Notes: generated from the sequence alone by a model not told the origin. DNA of 6,123 nucleotides from Ktedonobacterales bacterium (GCA_013815535.1 JACDGC010000256.1:1-6123), one strand, 5' to 3'; numbered from the stretch's first letter, positions 1 to 5,814 are shown. Made by a program: numbers and translations.

Positions 1-831
1 GGCTACATCTGGGTCGATCTCGATACCCTCATTCATGGGGCCAGGGTGCATCACCAGGAGGTCTGGATAGGCAGCCAATCGCGCAGCGGTCAGGCCATAT
101 TGCTGACGATATTCGCGCATGGAGGGCAAGAACCCGCCCTCCATGCGCTCTTTTTGCAGCCGCAGCGCCATCACCACGTCCGCCCCAGCTAGGGCTCGCT
201 CGACATCATATTCACACGTAATGGCGCGGTCAGGGTAAGCAGCGGCGAAGCTGGTGGGGAGCAGCGTGGGCGGCCCGCACAAGGTGACCTGCGCGCCCAT
301 GGTCGTCAGCGCCCAGCAATTCGAGCGCGCCACGCGGCTGTGTTGGATGTCGCCCAGAATGACGACGCGTTTGCCCGCCAAATCGCCAAGTTTTTCGCGC
401 AGCGTCAGCAGATCCAGCAGGGCTTGGGTGGGGTGGGCGTGCCAGCCATCACCCGCGTTGACGATGGCAGCGCGGCTCCATATGGCAGCGGTGTGGGCCG
501 CGCCAGAGGCGGGGTGACGCATGACGATGATGGTTGGCCCCATGGCATCCAGCGTTTTGATGGTGTCTTGCAGCGATTCGCCCTTCTCCACGCTGCTGCC
601 GCTCGCCGTCATGGTGGCAACATCCGCGCCAATGGCATGCGCCGCCAGTTCGAATGAGACACGCGTGCGGGTGCTGGTCTCATAAAATAAGGTGATGACC
701 GATCGGCCACGCAGGAGGCCGAGTTTGCCTTCATCGCTGTGTTGGTCACGCAGACGCTCCGCGAGATCGAGCATGGCGGTGAGGTCAGCGGCTGACCAGT
801 CTTGCAGGTCAAAAAGGTGGTGATGGGTCAC
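1..831 (-). CDS. pyrB: Aspartate carbamoyltransferase catalytic chain, 3' end cut by window edge
   Basis: Makes N-carbamoyl-L-aspartate from carbamoyl phosphate and aspartate, the committed step of de novo pyrimidine synthesis, in the cytoplasm. I translated the reading frame by hand: it is open from a GTG at 831 to base 1, giving 277 residues of a usual 300-310, so about 30 C-terminal residues are missing. The family signature is clear: FYETSTRTRVSFE at 49-61, with the carbamoyl-phosphate loop S53-T54-R55-T56. Other expected active-site residues are present: S80 and K83 of the 80s loop, R105-H106-P107, H133-P-T-Q136, R166 in the HSRVARS stretch, R224-L-Q226, and HPGP at 262-265. The GTG is chosen because it overlaps the pyrR stop (GTGA) and has AAGG nine bases upstream; the next ATG (residue 20) would remove conserved N-terminal sequence. 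It is the second gene of the pyr operon and probably translationally coupled to pyrR. No defect is visible. Confidence 0.96.
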   Translation of the reverse strand, partial: MTHHHLFDLQDWSAADLTAMLDLAERLRDQHSDEGKLGLLRGRSVITLFYETSTRTRVSFELAAHAIGADVATMTASGSSVEKGESLQDTIKTLDAMGPTIIVMRHPASGAAHTAAIWSRAAIVNAGDGWHAHPTQALLDLLTLREKLGDLAGKRVVILGDIQHSRVARSNCWALTTMGAQVTLCGPPTLLPTSFAAAYPDRAITCEYDVERALAGADVVMALRLQKERMEGGFLPSMREYRQQYGLTAARLAAYPDLLVMHPGPMNEGIEIDPDVA

Positions 832-1373
832 ATGCCACCGCCTTCGCGCACCAGCAACACCGCGTCTTGCCCGTGCAGTTCTTGCACCTGCACCTGCACC
901 CATTCATCGCGTCCGGTGGGGATGTTTTTGCCCACATAGTCTGGGCGCAAGGGCAGCTCGCGGTGCCCGCGATCCACCAGCACAGCGGCTTGCACGCGCG
1001 CGGGGCGCCCATGGGCAAAGAGACCGTCAAGGGCCGCGCGCAGCGACCTGCCCGTGTAGATGACATCATCGACCAGCACGACGGTCTTGCCCGTCAAATC
1101 GGTGGGCAGGTCGGTGGGGCCGAGGGTGGGAAAGGGGCCACGCGCCCGCACATCGTCGCGGTGCGCGCTGAAGTCGAGCCGCCCAACGGGCACGGTGCGA
1201 CCCTCGAAAGCGAGCATGAAGCTCGCCAGCCGCTCGGCCAGTGGAATACCCTCTTGATAGAGGCCAACGAGAAGGGTATCTTGCGCCCCATCGGTGCGCT
1301 CCAAAATCTCGTGCGCGATGCGAGCCAGAGCGCGCCGCATCTCATCCGCATTCAGCAAGACGCGGGCGCGCAC
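828..1373 (-). CDS. pyrR: PyrR bifunctional pyrimidine regulator / uracil phosphoribosyltransferase (start uncertain)
   Basis: PyrR binds pyr mRNA in response to UMP/UTP and lowers pyr expression; many members also make UMP from uracil and PRPP. From the GTG at 1373 the product has 181 residues, the same as the Bacillus subtilis protein as I recall it, and aligns with it from the start (LLNADEMRRALARIAHEILER at 6-26). The PRPP signature VVLVDDVIYTGRS lies at 98-110, and the PyrR-typical stretch VDRGHREL..YVGKNIPT at 133-153. The first phosphate-binding loop reads LYQEG (38-42), where relatives have a basic TRG. The start is unsettled. The frame stays open upstream to a GTG at 1529, but that codon lies upstream of the likely transcription start. 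The best ribosome site belongs to an ATG at 1468 in another frame, separated by a C8 run. The GTG at 1373 has only GGCGAGG very close to it. pyrR is first in the operon, ahead of pyrB. Confidence 0.92.
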   Translation of the reverse strand: MRARVLLNADEMRRALARIAHEILERTDGAQDTLLVGLYQEGIPLAERLASFMLAFEGRTVPVGRLDFSAHRDDVRARGPFPTLGPTDLPTDLTGKTVVLVDDVIYTGRSLRAALDGLFAHGRPARVQAAVLVDRGHRELPLRPDYVGKNIPTGRDEWVQVQVQELHGQDAVLLVREGGGM

Positions 1374-1468
1374 GACCTCGCCGCGTTTATTACGGATCTC
1401 TTGGGAGCGGGGGGGGAGGATGGTGTTTGCGCTGGCCCCGTGGGGCGTGGCGCGCGGGGTGTGACCAT
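1352..1468 (-). other. Leader ORF of 38 codons, or the true 5' end of pyrR in a shifted frame
   Basis: An ATG at 1468 has the best Shine-Dalgarno site of the pyr operon and lies just after the PyrR-binding hairpin. Read as given, it encodes a 38-residue Pro/Ala/Arg-rich peptide starting MVTPRAPRPTG and ending at a TGA (1354-1352) inside pyrR, overlapping the GTG at 1373 by 22 bases. A run of eight C residues on the coding strand (1409-1416) lies at its codons 18-20. One extra C there, or a -1 shift, would fuse its first 20 residues to SQEIRNKRGEVV and the PyrR core, making a protein of about 213 residues. So it may be a regulatory leader peptide, the real pyrR N-terminus broken by an indel, or part of a slippage product. 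The sequence alone cannot decide. Confidence 0.5.
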
Positions 1469-1473
1469 ACCGT

Positions 1474-1479
1474 TCCTTT
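1474..1479 (-). promoter_or_regulatory. Shine-Dalgarno site for the ATG at 1468
   Basis: AAAGGA is placed five bases before the ATG at 1468. It starts one base after the stem of the PyrR-binding hairpin, so PyrR bound to the RNA would be expected to cover it. This site is why I regard 1468 as a real translation start. Confidence 0.7.
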
Positions 1480-1497
1480 CTCGCCTCGCAGGACGAA
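1480..1497 (-). promoter_or_regulatory. PyrR-binding loop (RNA hairpin) in the pyr leader
   Basis: The leader RNA reads CGUCCUGCGAGGCG at 1495-1482. The known PyrR binding-loop consensus is ARUCCNGNGAGGYU, a short stem closed by a CNGNGA hexaloop. Here the hexaloop CUGCGA fits exactly, and the stem CGUC/GGCG pairs fully; the usual outer A-U pair is replaced by C-G, a compensated change. Two further pairs (U-A, U-G) extend the stem to six. The hairpin ends one base before a Shine-Dalgarno site, the layout used for PyrR translational repression of mycobacterial pyrR, and unlike the Bacillus terminator/antiterminator arrangement. I see no terminator with a U-run downstream in the leader. Confidence 0.8.
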
Positions 1498-1519
1498 GTT
1501 AAAGGGTGTTCTGGCTGAG

Positions 1520-1548
1520 AGTATAACACGCGAGCGCCGAAAAGTCCA
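1520..1548 (-). promoter_or_regulatory. Promoter of the pyrR-pyrB operon
   Basis: The -35 box TGGACT (1548-1543, 4 of 6 to TTGACA) and -10 box TATACT (1525-1520, 5 of 6 to TATAAT) are separated by exactly 17 bases. Transcription should start near 1513, giving a leader of about 45 bases to the ATG at 1468. The -35 box lies seven bases after the stop of the upstream kinase gene. The GTG at 1529, the first start codon of the open pyrR frame, lies within the spacer and so is unlikely to be used. Confidence 0.75.
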
Positions 1549-1554
1549 GAAGGA

Positions 1555-3012
1555 TCAGTCGTGCGTCATGGGCAACACGACATGGAAGGTCGAGCCCTCG
1601 CCATCGACGCCGCTGCTTTCCACCCAGATGCGCCCGCCCATGGCCTCGGTGAGGGTGCGACACAGGTGCAACCCCAACCCATTGCCCACCGTGGTCGAAG
1701 CCAAGTCGCGCGGCAGCCGCACGAAACGGCCAAAGAGCAGCGGCGCTTGTTCAGGTGGGATGCCCAACCCATGATCGCGCACGGTGATATCCGCCATCTG
1801 ATGAGTAACGAGCACCGTGCGACCAAATGCCCCGGTCTTCTTTTCAGGTTGGGTGATGACCGTCGCTGCGACCTCGATGGGGGAGCCAGGGGTGGAATAT
1901 TTGATGGCGTTGGAAAGCAGATTCGTCATGATCTGTTGCAAGCGCACCTGTTCCCCCCAAATGGCCAACCCCGGTGACACAGCGATGCGCAGCGCCCGCT
2001 CGCGCTCGGCCACCTCGCGGGGGTCCAGCAAACCCGCAGCGATCTCGATAGCGGCCCGGATGTCGACGCTCTCGGGGACGAAGTCGTTGGCAGCGCGGTC
2101 CATCTGCCGCGTGCCTAAGATGCTGTTGAGCAATGCCACCAGATTATCCGCCGAGGCGGCGGCTCGTTGCAGCAGCGACTGCCGTTTGGCCAGCGGTGCC
2201 GTTTCGTTGGCGATTTCCAGCAGTTCCAGGTAACCTTGCATGGCCATGACGGGGCCACGCAGTTCGTGGTTGACGTTGCTGATGAACTGGTCTTTCAGGT
2301 CATCCAGTTGCTGAGCGCGCTCAAAGGCCACCCGCACATCGCCCAACTCGCGCATGATGCGTTCATAGGTATTCGTCGCAGCCAACACAATGGCCGTGAC
2401 AGCCCACTGCACCAGCAGCGCCCCGGCGATCAGGATCACTTTTTGGGAATCCGCCAAGTCAGCGATGCTGGTATCGCTGACGCTGGCAGGTTTGGGCGTC
2501 ACCGCGAAAAACCCCAGAAACACGACGGTCGCGTTCATGAGCAAGGTCGTGGCCAACAAAATCGGACGCTCTCCCAAAATGCCCGCTAGCGCGATGGCGA
2601 CGCAGAGCGCGGCGAAGGCACCCGTGGAAACGAAATCGAGGCCACCGATGCCAAAGGCCCACATAAAGATGATGGTGATGACCGCGACATTCGTGGCGAC
2701 GATGATCAAAACGGTGGCGCGGCCCACTTGCTTACGACGCACGGCCACCGTGGCGTAGAGAAACGCGATGATGCAGACCAGCAACACGGGATCGCCAATG
2801 AGTTGCGTCGCCAGCGTGCGCGCGGCATCGTAACGCAGGCTGGGGCGGCTCAGATGTGGCACGACGCTATCGAGTAAGACGAGGAAAATGAGTAAGAGGG
2901 CAGCGAATATCGGGGCGATGCCCCGCGCCAAGTCAAGCCGCCGCTGCCGATCGTAGCCGCGATAGATCTCACGTTCGCCCTGTGCCACGGAAGGGGTCGT
3001 CTCTGCCGCCAT
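1555..3012 (-). CDS. Membrane sensor histidine kinase with six predicted transmembrane helices
   Basis: An inner-membrane sensor kinase of 485 residues that should autophosphorylate on His and pass phosphate to a receiver. Six hydrophobic stretches (about 31-51, 73-91, 98-120, 129-146, 150-171, 191-212) form the input region; I recognise no named sensor family in it and no large extracytoplasmic loop. A helical linker (216-240) leads to the HisKA domain with H-box NVNHELRGP, phospho-acceptor H249. The HATPase domain follows: N-box QIMTNLLSNAIKYS (360-373), G1 DHGLG (413-417), F-box LLFGRF, G2 GNGLGLHL (443-450). H249+4 is Gly instead of the usual Thr or Asn, which in related kinases matters for phosphatase activity. 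The ATG at 3012 has GAGGA seven bases upstream. It follows the response regulator by 37 bases and is very likely co-transcribed with it. The signal is unknown. Confidence 0.93.
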   Translation of the reverse strand: MAAETTPSVAQGEREIYRGYDRQRRLDLARGIAPIFAALLLIFLVLLDSVVPHLSRPSLRYDAARTLATQLIGDPVLLVCIIAFLYATVAVRRKQVGRATVLIIVATNVAVITIIFMWAFGIGGLDFVSTGAFAALCVAIALAGILGERPILLATTLLMNATVVFLGFFAVTPKPASVSDTSIADLADSQKVILIAGALLVQWAVTAIVLAATNTYERIMRELGDVRVAFERAQQLDDLKDQFISNVNHELRGPVMAMQGYLELLEIANETAPLAKRQSLLQRAAASADNLVALLNSILGTRQMDRAANDFVPESVDIRAAIEIAAGLLDPREVAERERALRIAVSPGLAIWGEQVRLQQIMTNLLSNAIKYSTPGSPIEVAATVITQPEKKTGAFGRTVLVTHQMADITVRDHGLGIPPEQAPLLFGRFVRLPRDLASTTVGNGLGLHLCRTLTEAMGGRIWVESSGVDGEGSTFHVVLPMTHD

Positions 3013-3049
3013 AGGGATTTCCTCGCTGGTGCTTTTTTTAGAGAGGCGA

Positions 3050-3487
3050 TTACGCTTCTTCTTCAGCTAGGCGACGCAGTGCTGCGCTGCGCGTCTCGGC
3101 ACTGGTAGTGATGGCACGCTGGATGGCATCGACCAGTTCGCGTGGTTTGATCGGTTTCAGCAAATATTGATCGGCCCCCGAGGCCAGCCCCTGAAAGCGA
3201 TCTTTGTCTTGCACCATTGCGGTCAAGATCACGAGTGGGGTTGCCGCCGTCTCGGGGTCACCGCGCAAGATGCGCACGAGTTGATAGCCATCTAGCTGGG
3301 GCATCTTGACATCGATGACCATGCACTGCGGACGCACTTCATAGAAACGTTCCAGTCCCTCGACGCCATTGGTGGCGGTGACGACGGCGTAATTGCCGAT
3401 CATCTTCAGTGACTCGGCGATGAGGTCCAGCAGTGCCGGATTGTCATCAACAATCAACACCGTGTAGGCGGCATTGGCAAAAGCCAT
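3050..3487 (-). CDS. Single-domain response regulator (CheY-like receiver)
   Basis: A stand-alone receiver of 145 residues with no DNA-binding or enzymatic output domain. Acidic D14-D15 bind the metal, D59 (in MVIDVKMPQLDG) is the phosphorylation site, T89 is the switch Thr and K111 the conserved Lys followed by Pro (LLKPIKP). After the receiver fold (to about 127) comes only a short charged helical tail ending in RRLAEEEA. It is the first gene of an operon with the histidine kinase 37 bases downstream, its probable partner. It most likely works by protein contact, either as an intermediate in a phosphorelay or as a regulator of the kinase or another target; the window does not show the target. 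The ATG at 3487 is preceded by GAGGAGGG at a spacing of nine. Confidence 0.93.
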   Translation of the reverse strand: MAFANAAYTVLIVDDNPALLDLIAESLKMIGNYAVVTATNGVEGLERFYEVRPQCMVIDVKMPQLDGYQLVRILRGDPETAATPLVILTAMVQDKDRFQGLASGADQYLLKPIKPRELVDAIQRAITTSAETRSAALRRLAEEEA

Positions 3488-3496
3488 CTGACGATT

Positions 3497-3504
3497 CCCT
3501 CCTC
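3497..3504 (-). promoter_or_regulatory. Strong Shine-Dalgarno site of the response regulator
   Basis: GAGGAGGG, nine bases before the ATG at 3487, fixes that start and suggests efficient translation. Confidence 0.75.
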
Positions 3505-3541
3505 ACATGTTGGGTAACCAGAACGCATGGTGATGCCAGAG

Positions 3542-3570
3542 ATTGTCCTATGGTTGACTCCGAATGTCAA
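3542..3570 (-). promoter_or_regulatory. Promoter of the response regulator-kinase operon
   Basis: A perfect -35 box TTGACA (3570-3565) lies 17 bases from GACAAT (3547-3542, 4 of 6 to TATAAT). Transcription should start near 3535, giving a leader of about 48 bases. It faces away from the promoters of the transporter gene. Confidence 0.65.
3554..3570. promoter_or_regulatory. Inverted repeat on the -35 box of the response regulator promoter
   Basis: TTGACTCCGAATGTCAA has perfect five-base arms (TTGAC/GTCAA) around seven bases. One arm is the -35 box itself. It could be an operator, but the arms are short and could be chance. Confidence 0.3.
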
Positions 3571-3600
3571 GCGACGAGGCGTGCAGATCGTCCCTACGGT

Positions 3601-3629
3601 TTGACGCGCACGCGCCGAACACTTACACT
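3601..3629 (+). promoter_or_regulatory. Candidate distal promoter of the MFS gene
   Basis: TTGACG (5 of 6) and TACACT (4 of 6) are 17 bases apart, facing the transporter. Transcription from here would leave a leader of about 145 bases. Confidence 0.5.
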
Positions 3630-3681
3630 GAGAACGAGATAAGCATGTGCCTGTGGTGCCGCCGATCGTGGTCAAACAGGC

Positions 3682-3712
3682 TTGCAGCAGCTTCAGCAAT
3701 TCGCGCTATGAT
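3682..3712 (+). promoter_or_regulatory. Candidate proximal promoter of the MFS gene
   Basis: TTGCAG (4 of 6) and TATGAT (5 of 6) are separated by 19 bases, longer than ideal. The start would be near 3719, about 60 bases before the ATG. It may act with or instead of the distal promoter. Confidence 0.4.
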
Positions 3713-3779
3713 GCATTCAGCATGACAGGGTCGGAAGGACCGCACGCGCCACGATGAGATTCGAGATGAGAAGGTTGGC

Positions 3780-5246
3780 ATGAGCAGCACGAAATCACGC
3801 TCGGGGGGCATGCGTTCACAGGTGGTGCGCCCCGTGGCGCCCCGCCATACCGCGCGCCCCCGTGCCGCCACCCGCCCGAGCACTGGCGGATTGTTGGCAC
3901 CACCAACACAGGGTGCGGCGCGGTATGTCTTTTGGGTGCTGACCGCCATCAATTTCATCAACTATCTCGACCGCATCGTCTTTGTGGCGGTGGGGCCACA
4001 ACTCAAGCTCGACTTTCATCTGAACGATGCCCAGGTGGGGATGACGGCCAGCGCCTTTTTGCTCATTTACACGCTCTTCGCGCTGCCAATGGGGTTGCTG
4101 GCGGACCGTGGTGCCCGCACCCGCATCATCGCCTTTGGCGTGGCACTGTGGAGTCTGGCGACGTGGTATACCGCCATCGCGCACACCTTCGGAGAACTCT
4201 TCGTTGGGCGCGCGGTGTTGGGCATCGGCGAGGCCAGCTACATCCCAGCGGGGGTGGCGCTGCTGGCGGCCTACTTTCCCCGGGCGCAACGGGCCCAGGT
4301 GCTCAGCCGCTGGGGGGCCAGCACGCTGGTGGGCACGGCAGTCGGCTTCATCGCGGGGGGCGTCATCGCGCAACATTTCGGCTGGCGCCTTGCCTTCTTC
4401 ATTTGCGGCCCCCCTGGTCTGGTGCTGGCCTGGCTGATCTGGCGCGCCGCCGACCGTCAAGCCTATGATGAGGCGGATCGCCGTTCGGCCTCTCAACTGC
4501 GGACGACGCAGCCACGTGTCGCCCCTGGCAGTGGGTGGCTGGCAACGCTGGCAGGGCAGGCACGCGCGGTGCTGCGCAGCCCCACCGTGCGTGTGAGCAT
4601 CTTCTTGCAAGCCTTGGGCCTTTTCGTCACAACGCCCGCCATCGTCTTCGTGCCCATCCATCTGAAAGAGCACTATCACCTGGGCATTCAGACGACCGCG
4701 CTCATCACGGGCGCTGTGCTCATCCCCGCCGGGGTGCTGGGGACGCTGCTGGGCGGGGCTATGGCGGATCGCTTGAGTCAGCGCTTCGCGGGGGGACGCA
4801 TGTTGGCGGTCGCCATTGGATTTGGTGGCGCGGTGCCCTTCATCGTGACGGGCTTTCTCTCCGCCAACATCTTCATGCTACTCGGCCTCAGCTTCGTGGG
4901 CGCGCTCTTCATGAATATGTATAACGGCCCCCTCAACGCGGCCATTCAGGATGTCGTGCCGCCCGCGCTGCGCGCCTCGGCGTTGGCGGTGATCATGACC
5001 ATCGCGCATCTGCTGGGGGATGTGGGCTCACCCACCTTGGTTGGCGCGGTGGCGGGCAAGCTGGCTTCGCATAACGTGATGCACGCGCTGGTCATCTTCG
5101 CTGGCCCCGCGCTGACGCTGGCGGCCATTTTGGCGCTGCTGGCGGCGCGCACCTATGCCCGCGAAACGACTCCGGCAGGGGGTAATGTGGCGGCGACGCG
5201 CACAGAACCGCTGCTGGGTGGTGCTGCGGGGATGGTGGGGCACTAA
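3780..5246 (+). CDS. MFS transporter, Spinster-like
   Basis: A 488-residue inner-membrane major facilitator, presumably a secondary transporter. TM1 carries INFINYLDRIVF (57-68), a motif shared with Spinster-type and related MFS proteins. The motif-A loop after TM2 is GLLADRGARTR (105-115), and TM4 has GRAVLGIGEASYIPAG (143-158), close to the GEASY motif of Spinster proteins. A hydrophilic loop of about 45 residues (223-268) divides the halves, and a second motif-A-like GGAMADRLSQRF (325-336) follows TM8. The N-terminal 45 residues are basic and Pro/Ala-rich, an unusual soluble extension. The ATG at 3780 is kept because GAGAAGG stands six bases upstream. The substrate cannot be read from sequence: Spinster relatives carry lipids or sugars, others organic acids or drugs. 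The gene converges on the MarR regulator, their stop codons overlapping, so a regulatory link (for example drug efflux) is possible but unproven. Confidence 0.92.
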   Translation: MSSTKSRSGGMRSQVVRPVAPRHTARPRAATRPSTGGLLAPPTQGAARYVFWVLTAINFINYLDRIVFVAVGPQLKLDFHLNDAQVGMTASAFLLIYTLFALPMGLLADRGARTRIIAFGVALWSLATWYTAIAHTFGELFVGRAVLGIGEASYIPAGVALLAAYFPRAQRAQVLSRWGASTLVGTAVGFIAGGVIAQHFGWRLAFFICGPPGLVLAWLIWRAADRQAYDEADRRSASQLRTTQPRVAPGSGWLATLAGQARAVLRSPTVRVSIFLQALGLFVTTPAIVFVPIHLKEHYHLGIQTTALITGAVLIPAGVLGTLLGGAMADRLSQRFAGGRMLAVAIGFGGAVPFIVTGFLSANIFMLLGLSFVGALFMNMYNGPLNAAIQDVVPPALRASALAVIMTIAHLLGDVGSPTLVGAVAGKLASHNVMHALVIFAGPALTLAAILALLAARTYARETTPAGGNVAATRTEPLLGGAAGMVGH

Positions 5247-5665
5247 TCGCGCGCATCTAGCCCGCGTTCCAGTTTCCGCAGCAGGGCACGCAATTGGGCT
5301 TGCTCATCGGCGTTGAGGGGGGCGAAAAGGGCGGCCATCTGAGCCTCTTGCGCGGGGACGACCTCGGCATAGACGGCGCGGCCAGCCGTGGTCAACACGA
5401 TGCGATTAGCGCGCCCATCGGGCTGGCGCACCAGCAAACCCCGTTGCACCAAACGGTCGAGCAATTGGCAGATGTTGCCCTTAGTCACCAGCAATCGGTC
5501 GGCCAGCACTTGCTGGGTGACGCCCTCATCACGCCCCACCTGAGCGATCACGTCGAACTGCGCCAGGCTCAGGTCATGCGCACGCAGTGCCGCTGTTTCA
5601 TGCCCTTGCACTCGGTGAAAAACACGCACCAGTCGCATCCAGGTCGCCACTGGTCCTCGTTGCAT
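5243..5665 (-). CDS. MarR-family transcriptional regulator
   Basis: A 140-residue winged-helix protein expected to act as a homodimer that binds palindromic DNA and is released by a small ligand or oxidation. Helix 1 (RLVRVFHRVQGHETAALR, 11-28) would form the dimer interface, LSLAQFDVIAQV (32-43) leads into the HTH, TKGNICQLLDRLVQRGLL (61-78) is the recognition helix, and the wing carries DGRANRIVLT (83-92) with the conserved D-x-R. The C-terminal helices (103-137) complete the dimer region. C66, the only Cys, lies in the recognition helix. I chose the ATG at 5665 because AGAGGG stands eight bases upstream. An in-frame ATG at 5692 is possible only for a near-leaderless mRNA, and a GTG at 5716 lies inside the promoter. 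The stop overlaps that of the MFS gene by four bases. A palindrome on the promoter suggests autoregulation. Confidence 0.92.
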   Translation of the reverse strand: MQRGPVATWMRLVRVFHRVQGHETAALRAHDLSLAQFDVIAQVGRDEGVTQQVLADRLLVTKGNICQLLDRLVQRGLLVRQPDGRANRIVLTTAGRAVYAEVVPAQEAQMAALFAPLNADEQAQLRALLRKLERGLDARD

Positions 5666-5673
5666 CGTTGCCA

Positions 5674-5679
5674 CCCTCT
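5674..5679 (-). promoter_or_regulatory. Shine-Dalgarno site deciding the MarR start
   Basis: AGAGGG stands eight bases before the ATG at 5665. No comparable site precedes the in-frame alternatives at 5692 and 5716. Confidence 0.6.
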
Positions 5680-5699
5680 CACGCTTGCTCATCCTATTC

Positions 5700-5729
5700 A
5701 GTTTAGCCGTAAACACGCCATCTTGTCAA
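5700..5729 (-). promoter_or_regulatory. Promoter of the MarR gene
   Basis: A perfect -35 box TTGACA (5729-5724) is 18 bases from TAAACT (5705-5700, 4 of 6). The expected start near 5693 gives a leader of about 28 bases to the ATG at 5665, or almost none to the ATG at 5692. Confidence 0.65.
5701..5714. promoter_or_regulatory. Candidate MarR operator
   Basis: GTTTAGCCGTAAAC is a perfect inverted repeat (GTTTA/TAAAC around four bases) that covers most of the -10 box and runs into the spacer. MarR proteins usually bind palindromes of this kind to repress their own gene. No second copy was seen in the other intergenic regions. Confidence 0.5.
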
Positions 5730-5799
5730 GAGGAGGCTGGCATACATACAGCTTGGGGTGGTTTTTCGGGGGGCACAACACGGGGGTGACGTGGCGTTA

Positions 5800-5805
5800 T
5801 ATAAT
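5800..5805 (+). promoter_or_regulatory. -10 box upstream of the aminotransferase gene
   Basis: A perfect TATAAT lies 76 bases before the ATG at 5882. No good -35 box is found at 16-18 bases, and there is no TG extension, so the promoter may need an activator or another contact. Transcription should start near 5812. Confidence 0.55.
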
Positions 5806-5814
5806 GGGGCGGAC

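Noticed and set aside
1432..1450. Possible attenuator hairpin in the pyr leader (GCCC/GGGC)
   Set aside because: Only four base pairs and no following U-run, so it is not an intrinsic terminator.
867..1502. Long plus-strand open frame opposite pyrR
   Set aside because: It is the antisense shadow of pyrR; the minus strand shows all PyrR motifs and the plus translation resembles no family.
1374..1529. Extension of PyrR to the GTG at 1529 (233 residues)
   Set aside because: The GTG lies in the spacer of a good promoter and would not be in the transcript; the extra 52 residues show no PyrR similarity and no ribosome site precedes them.
3722..3757. Short ORF starting ATGACAGGG before the MFS gene
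   Set aside because: Eleven residues, no ribosome site and no coupling to the next start.
3816..4679. Long minus-strand open frame (287 codons) inside the MFS gene
   Set aside because: Antisense shadow caused by GC-rich codon bias; rich in Arg, Gly, Gln and His, with no recognisable domain.
5755..5809. G-quadruplex from the G-runs upstream of the aminotransferase gene
   Set aside because: Loops of about 9, 8 and 19 bases are too long for a canonical quadruplex.
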